Shown here one piece after another: positions 11,647 to 22,903 of a DNA stretch of 64,000 nucleotides. The DNA is from Brassica napus (lineage: Eukaryota > Streptophyta > Magnoliopsida > Brassicales > Brassicaceae): positions 23,728,630 through 23,792,629 of the forward strand of contig NC_063451.1 in the NCBI RefSeq assembly GCF_020379485.1. The letters are read 5' to 3'. The notes beneath the pieces were generated by a model that was not told the origin of the DNA, searched no databases, and saw nothing but the letters and a program-made list of their open reading frames with translations. Positions within the stretch are counted from its first letter, which is position 1. The number at the start of each line of letters is the position of its first letter. Both the position numbers and the translations under genes were made by a program.

Positions 11647-14600
11647 TCTATACTATATAAAAGTTGAGGCTATAAGCCTTTGAAAGCGTCCACGTAAGAT
11701 TTAAAACCCCCAATAGTATTATAACACATCAACATTTTAGTTTGTTATTTCTAAAAATATCAATATTACCAAAAATCGTTTATTTCAAAATATAATATAA
11801 ATCAATTGAAATATGGTAAATTTACAAATGTCAAAGAATTATATAGGTTAACTTAATATATAACATATTTTCGAAAATCAACATAAAATATCTTACAAAT
11901 ATAATAATCTATACGATATAAAAGTTGAGGCTATGAGCCATTGAAGGCGTCAACGTAGGATTTAAAATCACCAATCATATTATGACACATAATTATTTTA
12001 GTTTGTTATTCTAAAAATGTCAAAATTTCCAAAAAATCAAATTATAAAAATGTCAAGATTACCAAATAAATTGTTTATTTCAAACTATAATATAAATCAA
12101 TATCAAATAAGGTGGAATTACAAAAATATAAATAATATATTAAGTTAACATAATGTTTAATAGTGTTTCAAAAATTAAAAATAAATAACCAAAAGAATAA
12201 TTAAATTTAAAATACAAGACTTTCAAACAATTATAATTATATAAATCTAAATTTAAACTCATGATTTTCAAAATTTAGGTTACATACTATTTATCTATAC
12301 TATATAAAATTTGAGGCTATAAGCCTTTGAGGGCGTCCACGTAGGATTTTAAATCACCAACCGTATTATGACAAATCATTATTTAAGTTTAATATTTTAA
12401 AAATGTTAATATTACCAAAAAAAGTTTATTTCAAACTAAAATATAAATCAATATCAAATAAGGTAAATTTACAAAAATATATATACTATATTAAGTTAAC
12501 ATAATGTTTAATATTTTTCGAAAAATTAAAAAATGAATAACGAAAAGAATAATTAATTTGAAAATACAAGATCAATAGGAATATGACAAATCACCATTTT
12601 AGTTTGCTATTTCTAAAAATGTAAATATTACCTAAAATCGTTTATTTCAAAATAAAATATAAATCAATTTAAATATGGTAAACTTACAATATGGAAAATA
12701 ATATATAATATCTTTTCAAATATTAAAATAAAATATCATACAAAAATAATAATTAATTTCAAATGCAAGATATTTAAACAATTAGAACTATATAAATTTA
12801 AAACACGTGATTTTTGAAGTTTAGATTATATGCTATTGAAAATATTCAATAATATAACTTAAAACACATAGGATTTAAAACAACTAATCATAAAATGACA
12901 AAATCATTATTTTAGTTCAATATTTTCAAAAATGTCAATTTTTTCAAAAAAAATTGTTTATTTCAAAGTAAAATAGAAATCAATATCAAATAAGAAAAGC
13001 TAACAAAAGTCAAGATTATAAATATAAGTTGACTGAATATATATAAATTTTCAAAAATTTAAAATAAAAAATGCAAGGCTCTCAAATAGTTATATCTATA
13101 AAATAAAAAATAAAAAAGCAATATTAACTGCTTAATAAATTAACAAAAATTATAACCGATATCAAACAAGGTAAGTTAATTTAGAAAATGTTAGACTTTC
13201 AAAACATTATAAGTAAATAAATTGTAATCATGATTTTCATATTTTAGGTTATATGCTAATGAAAATATTCACAAATAACATATACTATGTATAACTTGAA
13301 AGCATAAATAATTAAAAATGTTCACATAATATTTTTAAAACACCAAAAATATGCTAAACATCATTTTATTTACTATATAAAATGGAGGTTATAAGTCATT
13401 AAAAGTATACACATAAGATTATAAACAACCAATAAAAATATTAAAAATCATAATTACAGATTTACTATTTTAAAATGTTAAAATTACCAAAACTGATTAT
13501 TTCAATACACAATAGAATTAAACATCAAATAAAGAAAACAAATAAATAAATAAAATGGAAATGACTCATATATATACTAAATATTTGGAAATTTAACAAA
13601 ACAAATTAACTAAAATAAAATAAAATATGAAGAATATATGATTTTTAACTTGCATGAACAAAAAATAAAATATACTATTCAAAATAAAAGTTCAAAAAGT
13701 GTATTTTCAAAATAAATTAAAAATCAATATCAAATGTATTTTCTTTAATAATATCCAAATCAAAGAATCGCATAATCCCAATGAACAAGGAACACATAAA
13801 AATATAGGGTTTGAAGTGAATGAATAATAATAGTGAATGAAAACAAAAAAAAACATCCGCGATAGAAAGTAAATCTTACAAATCGAAGACAAAATCCGAT
13901 AGACAAAAAAAGCATCACACCAGAAATACCGGATATACTAGAGAATAATTTCAAACTACATATGATGAATTCTTATAATAATTAGTCTGATTCACTTCAT
14001 ATACATATAAAATTTAAGAAGCTCTATGTTGAGTTATGTCGAAGAAAATATTTAGAGAATATTATTTATAAGATATATGAAAAATTAAAGATCCTAAGAA
14101 AGCATGTCAAATAAGTTAGTTAAGATTTTTTAAGAAAACTTATAACGAAGATCAACAATAAATTAGCATGAAAATAACATAAGAGAATAATAGAAGGAAC
14201 CATCAATATGAATTTATCAATATAAATATACTATCTAAGTATTATAATCAACCAACTAAAAACATACAAATTTTGGACATTTAGAAAAAAAAAATCTCAA
14301 GATTACAATGAATACGCTATCTAAGACTTTTGCTATATTTTCGTTAGCATTTAGCAACTAGAAATTTTTTTTATCAAGATTATCTAATTGTTTTTAGAGG
14401 ATCTAAATCTTCATGTAAACTCCAAAACAAAAAAAATAATAACTATTATACCAAAAATAAATTATAATATATTGTAATACATTATACAATCATACAAGCT
14501 TAACTACAATACAAATAGTTAATTGAATAAAGTAGAAGATAAATCTAATACTTTAGATTCTCAGTATTATTAATTCAGTAAATAAAAATATTACATAACA

Positions 14601-15143
14601 TTAGTTAAATTTATTATATTTACTTTACTTTTTATATTATCTTACAAAGGCTATTTAATATTAACTAGAGTTCATCAAAATATTTATAGTGATTAAATTT
14701 TAAATCTAATTATTAAACTATCACACACATACACACACATATATAACAATCACACATTAATTGTAAAGTTTTTCTGACTATAAAGCAAAATTAGATATTA
14801 TGCATATAGTTCAATCGTTTATGTTATTCAAATAAAATATATAAAAAATGTATGATAAAATATTATAATGTATTAACAGTTCACATGCATCAAGTAATTT
14901 ATATAATATTTCATAATACAATTTAATATTTTTCAAAAATTATGAATATGTTTATAAACATAAGTATTACATTTATAAATACAAATAACTAAATAGAGGG
15001 TATAGTTATAAATAAACATATATAATAAAATCAACAAAGATATTTCAAATAAAAAATTGCATAAATCAATTAAATAATTAGTTTAAAAATTATTATAAAA
15101 TTAAACTAAATTATTAATACAGACTCGCGAGTATAAAATCTAG
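11647..15143 (+). mobile_element. Non-autonomous Helitron 3 with several 5' termini
   Basis: It starts TCTATACTATATAAAAG directly after Helitron 2 and ends ...CTCGCGAGTATAAAATCTAG|T at 15143. Further 5'-terminus-like sequences occur inside it at 11908 and 12294, and a weaker one near 13370. One 3' end therefore follows a series of 5' ends. It is paralogous to Helitron 2 over its 3' half. No protein-coding region was recognised. Confidence 0.75.
11908..12310 (+). repeat. Extra Helitron 5' termini nested in Helitron 3
   Basis: TCTATACGATATAAAAG at 11908 and TCTATACTATATAAAA at 12294 each head a new copy of the 5' module, including the GAGGCTATAAGCC-like segment and the GTAGGATTT stretch. No CTAG-type 3' end lies between them. 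They therefore look like 5' modules duplicated within one element rather than complete inserted copies. Confidence 0.65.
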
Positions 15144-15162
15144 TAAAAATAAAAGTTACTTA

Positions 15163-15239
15163 TAAAATTATGAAAACTAGTTATATTTTGAAACAAACAA
15201 ATTTTACTTAATCTAGTTGCAATAGAAAACAGATGAGTA
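15163..15239. mobile_element. Remnant of the Stowaway-type MITE seen at 4562-4802
   Basis: The stretch containing TTATATTTTGAAACAAAC and ending near GATGAGTA aligns with the right half of the MITE at 4735-4802, with many substitutions. The left half is missing. Confidence 0.4.
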
Positions 15240-15248
15240 TAAAATAGA

Positions 15249-17090
15249 GATAATTGGCTAAATATACATAAAAGTGAAGGAAATTGGGTAACTACCCCCA
15301 AACGCTCAAAAACCATCTTACACTGTACATTTTTTGGTCCCCCTTGATAATATTATCCCTGCCCAAACATTCATTGTCTTTCTCTCTCTTTCGCGAATCT
15401 CCATCTCTATTATATCTCTCTCTTTTTTAATTTTTCTTCTGAAAACACAGATCTTTTCTCAATCTTCGTTGAAGTTGAAAGTTTTTCTTCAAACCCGCAA
15501 TCAATTTTCTCATCCAATCTTTTAACCATTGTTTACTTTCGACACAAATCCTACACTAATCTCCTCATCTTCAACTCAATTCTTAGACACACCAAAAAAA
15601 ATCCTCCAATTTATGAATCTTCCATCAATGAATTAAGGATTACAATTGGTTGCAAGTATCGACAATCTACAGAGAGAGAAAAAAACACAGTAGGAAACTT
15701 AAGCGTATATTGTTGTACGTTAACAAATAATGTTTAACGTTAAGTTTAAAAGTAAATTTTTATAAAAATTGTTAGTGGATAACTTCTTTATTAGACACAT
15801 ATACTTATCACATATCAAAAACAATGACCTCAATCTTATATGTTATTACCGTATAAAATATAATGTTAGGTTTAATTTTTGGTTTATATAAGATATAATA
15901 ATTGTTAACCTTAAATAATAAACATATAATGATATAGTTAGTCTGATATCTTATTTTGTTGCATTTAACAAACCACGTGGTAGCTAACGTTAGATACTTT
16001 TAACATCTTACCAGCCATTTTAAAAGCGCCAAAATGTTTCATAACAGCTAACCAAATATGTATTAGATAATGAACATATTTTGTAGAAATTTACAAACCA
16101 TGTATTATATAATACATATATTTTAAAGCAAATGAGGCTTAACGTTAAATTATAACATAAACGTTACATGGTTTTGTAGCGGACAATTTTTTTATTAGAA
16201 ATATAACTTATAAAGTACAACATAAATGACTTCAATCTATTATGATATTTCCATATAAAACATAAACTTGGATGTAATATTGGTTTATATATGATATAAT
16301 AATTATTAACGGTTAAGCACATAAAAGTTGAATAGATAATGATAAAGTTAGCATGGTAACCTTTTTGGTATCATCTACCAAACCACATATCAGCTATCGA
16401 TGTTATTTTTAGCATCTTATCAACTATTTTAAATCGACAATATATTTTGTAACATCTAACCAAACAAGTATCAGATAAGAGAAACATATTCTATAAAAAT
16501 TTATAGCCATGTATCATATAATCATGACTAATTTGAAACAAAGAAATTTAACATAAAGCTTTAACAACTAACCAAACTTGTATATGCTCACGAGACTTAT
16601 TTGGTAGCAACTAATCAATCATTTACCAGTTAAAAGAAATCTTGTTCTTGTTATACAGCCATGTGCCTTTACCAGCATGTGAGTCGAAGAGATCTCCCTT
16701 TTATGCGCCATAAAATTGCTTAGAACCTTTATATTGTGGTGTACCTCAAACAAATTGACAGAGAAGCTATGGTAGACGAGCTCATCGAGAGGATAATACT
16801 CTTTGGATCTAGACACCGTGTTGAAAGAAATACACTTAGATGAAAATGTATTCACATCGATGAAAACAGAAAATAAACGAAGAATCCATTGTAGAAATGA
16901 AAAAAATGAGTTTAGAGATTTTAAAGAGATATAAGAGAGAGAGAAAGAGAAGAATATTAATTATTTGGGAAATAGATTTTGTAGAAGAGACAAAGAAGAG
17001 AGAAAGGGAGAGAGATAGAAGGATTTTGGACAGGGATAGTTTTGGGGTTTAAGAATATCAATAGTGTATGAGATAGTTAGCTAATTATGA
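15249..17090. mobile_element. Element with diverged long terminal inverted repeats, possibly Mutator-like
   Basis: The left side (ATAATTGGCTAAATATA, then CCCCAAAC, then TATCCCTGCCCAAA and a CT-rich tract) matches, in the same order, the reverse complement of the right side (ATAATTAGCTAACTATC, ACCCCAAAAC, TATCCCTGTCCAAA, CT-rich tract). The inverted repeats extend for roughly 200 bp but are strongly diverged. No target duplication could be identified and no transposase is present. The class assignment rests only on the long, promoter-like inverted repeats. Confidence 0.4.
15735..16545 (+). repeat. Two diverged direct repeats of about 405 bp
   Basis: A series of matching landmarks recurs in the same order about 403-405 bp apart, for example TGACCTCAATCTTAT near 15826 and TGACTTCAATCTATT near 16229, and AACCAAATATGTAT versus AACCAAACAAGTAT. 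The repeats lie inside the inverted-repeat element and are noncoding. Confidence 0.55.
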
Positions 17091-17112
17091 GTTTTTTCAT
17101 GTATATGTGACC

Positions 17113-17357
17113 TAAGACCACCATGAACGGGAGTTTTAAAAGGAGTCCTTAGTGTGTTTTAAAGGTGTAGGCCCCACAAATAAGAGAATAATCGGTCACA
17201 TAAATGGTGAAAGAAAGATCGCTTGTGGAAGGTTTTTTGTACTGTTCGCAGACTCCACCGACATGTGGGGGTCCGCGATTGGTTCAGTTTTTTTTTTTTT
17301 CAGACTAAAAAAACAAAAAAAAGTTTTTTAAGAAACCCTACAGATAATCCTGCTCTA
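17113..17357. mobile_element. MITE-like element, possibly PIF/Harbinger-type
   Basis: The left end (TAAGACCACCATGAACGGGA) and the reverse complement of the right end (TAGAGCAGGATTATCTGTAG) form an imperfect inverted repeat continued by GTTT(C)TTAAAA-like sequence. The interior holds a GGGGGTCCGCGATTGGTTC segment of the kind common in Brassicaceae MITEs. No coding region is present. The boundaries are approximate. Confidence 0.35.
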
Positions 17358-17396
17358 ATTACTCTACAAAATATCTGATATGAATGATGGTCTTAC

Positions 17397-17645
17397 CTAT
17401 GTTACATGGAATCGGAAGCGGGTACCTGGAAGCGGAAGCGTTACGAAGCACGGAAGCGATTTTTTAAAAATATTTAGGAAACGGGTACGTGTTGGAAGCG
17501 TATTTCATATATATGTATATATTATTAAACACCATAATAAAATTATATTAAATATAAACATTTTTCATACTGAAAATTTAGTTAATTATGCATATATGAT
17601 AACTCGAAAATAAAAATAAGTATTTATAATTACAAAGTAACATAT

Positions 17646-17694
<49 letters not shown>

Positions 17695-18318
17695 TTATAT
17701 GACATATATATGGCTTTTAGACTGAAAAAGAAAACAGAGCACATCAATTAATCGATTGAACTCAGCACCAGAGACCACTTACAACACACAACCACTATAA
17801 GCTGATTTTTACAAAAAAAAATCAATCGATTGACCCACAGAAATTATAGTTGAATAATACAAACAAACAAACAAGTGAACAAAAAGAAAAGTATAGTTAG
17901 ATTACTATAAAGAAAACAGAGGTATATGAATTATCTTTTCTTGGAAGTTTACTGTAACGAGACTTTTTAGTTTTCCGCTATTACATTTCTTTGTTTCAAA
18001 AAATGAATCTGGATTTTATGTTTATAGAATGGACTAAGTTGGGCAACAAAACAAATTTGTGCTTTGTAAGCTATGTTTATGATACGAACACAGTAAACTG
18101 TTGATGTTACAATAACATCATCTTGCCCGAACATCATCTTCTCTAACGCTTCCAATTTGCACCACCGACGCTTCCACTTTAGAATCATATGCTTCCATTA
18201 CGCTTCCAAACTCTTCAATTCTGGAATCGCGATTCCAAGACGATTCCGTGCGATTCCGCTCCCGACTCCGCTTCCGGAGCGAGAAACGCACAACCATGTA
18301 CGCTTCCATGCAACGCAG
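17397..18318. mobile_element. Non-autonomous hAT transposon with 8-bp target duplication
   Basis: Perfect 8-bp direct repeats GGTCTTAC flank the element at 17389-17396 and 18319-18326. The termini CTATGTTACATGGAA and, in reverse complement, CTGCGTTGCATGGAA match at 12 of 15 positions. Both subterminal regions are dense in GGAAGCG/CGCTTCC and GGAATCG units in opposite orientations, the usual layout of hAT transposase binding sites. The 922-bp element contains no transposase. Open frames on both strands here are by-products of the repeats. Confidence 0.8.
17650..17692. repeat. (TA)n microsatellite
   Basis: About 20 uninterrupted TA units inside the hAT element. Confidence 0.95.
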
Positions 18319-18394
18319 GGTCTTACGCACACCAGATATTATGACGTACTTTGTCGCCTTTTTATTCATTCAAACTTCTCAATTAATAATTTAA

Positions 18395-19669
18395 CTAGAC
18401 CCTGATCCGCGCGCCAGTGCGAATATAAATTTTCATTTTTTAATTATTTATTTTATTAAATGATGTATTTGTAATATTCGTTCATATTATATTCATTAAG
18501 TAAATATTTTTTTTTGCATCTTAAACTATCTATTTTTTTACGAATGTGTGATATCATATAAAAAATATAAAAAAATGAGTATAGTGTTAATTAGATAATT
18601 TTAAAAACAAAAAATTTTCTTTCATGTGCGATATCATATAAATAATGATCTGCCCGGTTAACTAAAATCATGATTATTTTATGTGTAATTTTTTTTATTT
18701 TGATCATTTCTTTAAAACTATATTAAATTTTACATATTTTAATTAGAATATTTTTAATATCTTTACCTTTTTATTTGAAATGCAACTCAATATTTTTTTA
18801 ACAATTATAACAAAATATTTAAAAAATATTTTTAGAATTTGTTTGAAAAATATGAAAATTACATTTTAAATTAAAATTATCCTAAAATATGATAAGTTTT
18901 GATGTAAACGAAAACTCAAATTATGTCAAAAATAATGATATTCAATGATAATAACAATTTTAATTGATTATTTTTTAAAAAATACATTTACAAAAATATT
19001 GTTTAAAAGAAAATTCATTTATCTTTCAAATATAAAATGAAAATATTATAATTAAATAATAAAAAATATAAATAAAAACCATAAATTTAGCAAATGACAA
19101 CTGAGTTATATTATGCTAAAATTTTCTTTCTAACAATTTATCAAATGACAAATGAGTTATGAGCAAATAATACCATATAATTTTTAAAAACATAGCCATT
19201 CTTAAATATTTTTTGAATAAATAATTATTTTTAAATTTAATCAACTGAAAATAATATCCGTACAATTGTGTGAGTCAAATTCTAGTTTTATTGATGCATG
19301 TTATATATTAGTGCTGCATGTTTTAGGTAACATTTTAATGATGCACGTTTTTAAAAATCTTCATTATTAAAATTATGCACGTAAGAATAACTCATGAGTT
19401 TTTTTGGTTGATTAAATGACATTATGTCCAAATTTATTTAAGGATATTTCATTAAGGTAACTAAAAAAGACAAACAATAAAATAGGAAGTTTAAATTCAT
19501 TTAAGCATATTTCATTAATATAACTGAAAAGACAAGTAATAAATTAGGCAGTTTTATTCGTTTTAGGATATTTCATAAATGCAAATAAAAAAGACAAGTA
19601 AAAAAATGGGAGTTTAATTAATGAAATAAGAACATTTTCAAATGGGTAATTCTTTTTTAATAATATAGA
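18395..19669 (-). mobile_element. Non-autonomous Helitron, reverse strand
   Basis: On the minus strand it starts A|TCTATATTATTAAAAAAG at 19669 and ends with a GC-rich segment (CGCACTGGCGCGCGG) followed by GGGTCTAG|T at 18395. Length is 1275 bp and there is no coding capacity. A plus-strand Helitron-like 3' end (GTGTGAGTCAAATTCTAG, ending 19285) lies inside, so a second element may be nested. Its 5' end is only 157 bp from the ATG of the lectin receptor kinase. Confidence 0.7.
19443..19615 (-). repeat. Three tandem units of about 62 bp near the Helitron 5' end
   Basis: GATATTTCATTAA...AAAAGACAAG recurs at about 19443, 19505 and 19565 with moderate divergence. This kind of minisatellite is common inside ATREP-type Helitrons. 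Confidence 0.6.
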
Positions 19670-19825
19670 TATTATTTTGACTTTGGCTTTTTATCTAAAT
19701 GGATTCGTCCAGTTGCAGACAACCTGTTTTGAATTATTGGTTCTTTGACGACAACTACAATAATCAAATCAATTCTCTTTTTGAGTTCTGACCTCTCTCT
19801 CTCTTTCTCTTGTCCTCTGATCCAG

Positions 19826-21874
19826 ATGTTCTCCAAAGCCTCCATCTTTCTACTTTTCACCATATCCCAATTACTATTCCGACCAATCTCATGCATTGAT
19901 TTCGTCTACAACTCCAACTTCACCACCACCAACACACTCCTCGTCGACGCCACCGTCGACTCTCCGCCGTCAATCCTAACCCTCACCAACGAAACCACTT
20001 CCTCCATCGGACGCGGTCTCTACCCTTCAAGAATCCCCGCCTCCTCCTCCTCCTCCTCCCCTCTCCCTTTCGCCACGTCATTCATCTTCTCCATGGCCCC
20101 TTTCAAACACAGACTCCCCGGCCACGGCTTCGCCTTCGTCTTACTCCCTTCCTCTGACACCTCCGCCGCCGAGTCGGCTCAGCACCTCGGCCTCCTCAAC
20201 TTGACCAACAACGGCGACCCGAGCAACCGGATCTTCGCAGTCGAGTTCGACGTCTTCTCCAACCAAGAGTTCAACGACATCAACGACAACCACGTCGGCG
20301 TCGACGTCAACTCCCTAACCTCCCTTTCATCTTCCGTCGCCGGTTTCTACAGAGACGACGGTACCTTCACGGAGTTAAAGCTTAACAGTGGAGATAACTA
20401 TCAGGTCTGGATCGAGTTTAACGGCTCGGCGATCAACGTCACGATGGCTAGAGCCGGCTCCTCGAAACCACTAAGACCTCTCATAAGCACTCCTCTGAAT
20501 CTCACCGGAGTTTTAGTCGGTGACATGTTCGTGGGGTTCACGGCATCCACGGGGCTACTAGTGCAGAGTCACAGGATCCTCTCGTGGAGCTTTAGCAACT
20601 CTGACTTCTCCGTAGGCGACGCTTTGATCACTAGGAACCTTCCTTCGTTTAAACTACGAGACGACTCTGTTTTGGACTCTAAAGGGTTCATCGCTGGGGT
20701 CTCTGTTGGTGCCGTTTCGTTACTAGTTTGCGTTATTGTGGTTGTTCTCTACGTTGTGAGGAGAAGAGGGCGGAGACTAGACGACGACGATGTTGAAGAT
20801 TGGGAGACTGAGTATTGGCCTCATAGAGTGCAATACAGAGACGTTGTGGAAGCGACGAAAGGGTTCTCGGAAGAGAACATGATCGGGTACGGAGGGAACT
20901 CGAAGGTGTATAGAGGAGCGTTGGAAGGCAAAGAAGTGGCGGTTAAGAGGATTACGATAAGCCCTCGTGATACCGTGGCTGGGACGAGCGAGTTCTTGGC
21001 GGAAGTCTCGAGTTTAGGGAGGTTACGACACAAGAATATAGTGGGGCTGAGAGGTTGGTGTAAGAAAGGAGGTGAGTGTCTTGTCTTGGTGTATGAGTAT
21101 ATGGAGAATGGGAGTGTGGATAAGCGGTTATTTGATTGCGAAGTGATGTTGGAGTGGGAGGAGAGGATGAGAGTGATAAGAGACGTAGCCTCGGGGATGT
21201 TGTATCTACACGAAGGGTGGGAGTCAAAAGTGTTGCATAGAGATATTAAGACGAGCAATGTGTTGCTTGACAAGGATATGAACGCTAGGGTTGGCGATTT
21301 CGGGTTGGCTAAGTTGCAGAATACTAATAAAGAGATGGTTAGTACGACGCACGTGGTTGGAACAGCGGGTTACATGGCGCCTGAGTTGGTTAAAACGGGG
21401 AGAGCATCTGTGGAGACGGATGTGTACAGCTTTGGTGTGTTTGTGTTGGAGGTAGTGTGTGGGAGGAGGCCAATAGAGGAAGGAAGGGAAGGGATTGTGG
21501 AGTGGATGTGGGGACTAATGGAGAGAGACCAAGTGGTTGATGGTTTGGACGAGAGGTTAAAGGTGAGAGGAAGGTTTGAGGTAAAGGAAGTAGAGATGGC
21601 TTTGAGGATAGGACTGTTGTGTGTGCATCCTGATCCTAGGGTGAGGCCAAAGATGAGACAAGTGGTGCATATACTGGAACAAGGGACGTTGAGTGATGAG
21701 AGGGAGGGGGAAGGTATGGAAGTGAGCTTGTTGGAGAGGATGAAGAGTTCTTATTTGTTGGGAACTAGTGATGGAATACAACAACAACAACATCCCACGT
21801 TTTTAGATGTATGGAACTCGACTTCTCATTCTCATTCCTTTAGGAGTTCTAGTTCTATTTTTCAAGGAAGGTGA
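19826..21874 (+). CDS. LECRK72: L-type lectin-domain receptor kinase, clade VII
   Basis: A single-exon receptor kinase of 682 residues, as expected for this intronless family. The ATG at 19826 was preferred over the upstream in-frame ATG at 19745 because it opens directly into a signal peptide ending near SCIDFVYN. A legume-lectin ectodomain follows (about residues 24-285, with FAVEFDVF and VGVDVNSL motifs), then a transmembrane helix (about 315-337) and a kinase domain. The kinase has the glycine loop GYGGNSKVY, the VAVK lysine, HRDIKTSN (an RD kinase) and DFG, followed by GTAGYMAPEL, so catalysis looks intact. From memory it most resembles Arabidopsis LecRK-VII.2 (At4g28350). LecRKs act at the plasma membrane in sensing and immunity, but the ligand of this member cannot be told from sequence. 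Helitrons lie 157 bp upstream and 19 bp after the stop codon. Confidence 0.93.
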   Translation: MFSKASIFLLFTISQLLFRPISCIDFVYNSNFTTTNTLLVDATVDSPPSILTLTNETTSSIGRGLYPSRIPASSSSSSPLPFATSFIFSMAPFKHRLPGHGFAFVLLPSSDTSAAESAQHLGLLNLTNNGDPSNRIFAVEFDVFSNQEFNDINDNHVGVDVNSLTSLSSSVAGFYRDDGTFTELKLNSGDNYQVWIEFNGSAINVTMARAGSSKPLRPLISTPLNLTGVLVGDMFVGFTASTGLLVQSHRILSWSFSNSDFSVGDALITRNLPSFKLRDDSVLDSKGFIAGVSVGAVSLLVCVIVVVLYVVRRRGRRLDDDDVEDWETEYWPHRVQYRDVVEATKGFSEENMIGYGGNSKVYRGALEGKEVAVKRITISPRDTVAGTSEFLAEVSSLGRLRHKNIVGLRGWCKKGGECLVLVYEYMENGSVDKRLFDCEVMLEWEERMRVIRDVASGMLYLHEGWESKVLHRDIKTSNVLLDKDMNARVGDFGLAKLQNTNKEMVSTTHVVGTAGYMAPELVKTGRASVETDVYSFGVFVLEVVCGRRPIEEGREGIVEWMWGLMERDQVVDGLDERLKVRGRFEVKEVEMALRIGLLCVHPDPRVRPKMRQVVHILEQGTLSDEREGEGMEVSLLERMKSSYLLGTSDGIQQQQHPTFLDVWNSTSHSHSFRSSSSIFQGR

Positions 21875-21893
21875 AAAGCGAGTGTGAGAGTTA

Positions 21894-22903
21894 TCCCCTA
21901 TATATTATTTGAGAAGCATTACAACTTCTTTTTGTAGCCACGTGTCATCACTTGAATGATTCTTAGAATCATTAGAGAAATATGTTGGTCCATCTAATTA
22001 TATAATAAGTTTTTTATTAAACTAACAATAAATTCATCATTAATGTACTTTATTATTTCCTTAAATAAAATTTACGGAATTTCCTAATGTGGCTAAAGTA
22101 TATATGGCAATTAATGATTTTGAATAATAAAGATTTGATAAAAAATAGTGTATCTTCTATCATATTTGTTTAATTTTAAGCTATTAAATAAATTAAATAA
22201 CCACAACAACCATATAATAAAAATATAGATTTTTATGTATATGTTATATTTTGAATTTTTACAAACGGGTATAAATTACTAAAACTGTTAAAAGTCTTAC
22301 ATTCAAATTTTATGATCCATGGTTTAAAATTTTTGTTATGACAAAATACAAACGATTACAAAAATTATATAAGTAAAAAGTCTAATTTAATTAATTAATA
22401 AGATTAATATATATATCGTTTTAAATTAAACTATAAACCTTATAAAATACAATATTTTAGTTTCAAAATTTGCTTTGAACAATTTTTTTGAACGATCATT
22501 GACAACTTATTTTTTTTTAATTATAAATTACTAAAACTATTAATCCCACAATGAAAATTTTGTTATCAGTAATTTAAATTTTTTACTATAAAAGATACAA
22601 ATGATCAAAAAACTATATGAGTATAAATCAGTATTTAATAGATATTAATATTAAAAATATACTAAAATATATTATCTATGTTAGTATCATTTAAATTTAA
22701 TAACATATCCTATCAAATAAAAAAAATTTGGATTAATACAATTGATTTATATGTTTGCACCAATTTAATTATATTTTTAATAGTTACTGACTTTTAATTA
22801 TTTAATATATATTTATTATTTTATAATATGTAAAAATATTTAATACATAAAATAATTTATATATATAATGTTGATCCCGCGCAAGGCGCATGTCTTAACC
22901 TAG
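21894..22903 (+). mobile_element. Non-autonomous Helitron, ATREP-like
   Basis: The start A|TCCCCTATATATTATTTG, followed by GAAG and TTGTAGCCACGTGTCA, resembles ATREP-type Helitron 5' ends. It ends CCCGCGCAAGGCGC...CTAG|T at 22903. The interior is AT-rich and noncoding. It begins 19 bp after the stop codon of the lectin receptor kinase, so it probably contains or replaces that gene's 3'UTR. The exact 5' base is less certain than the 3' end. Confidence 0.6.

Noticed and set aside
9882..13954. Similar minus-strand frames at 9882-10091 and 13707-13892 (both with SFTSNPIFL and IWILLKK)
   Set aside because: They lie at homologous positions of the paralogous Helitrons 2 and 3, are extremely Phe/Ile/Leu-rich from AT-rich DNA and have no domain. 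Shared ancestry of noncoding DNA explains the similarity.
16619..16855. A 78-codon minus-strand frame inside the inverted-repeat element
   Set aside because: The amino-acid composition is protein-like and it sits after a CT-rich tract, but I recognise no family and no splice-linked continuation. It could be a captured gene fragment, but the support is too weak to call.
17380..18405. Several frames on both strands around the hAT element
   Set aside because: They are made from GGAAGCG/CGCTTCC repeats and cross the target duplications, so they are by-products of the transposon ends.
20821..21793. Minus-strand frames opposite the lectin receptor kinase
   Set aside because: They are shadows of a G/C-biased kinase coding sequence and contain no motifs of their own.
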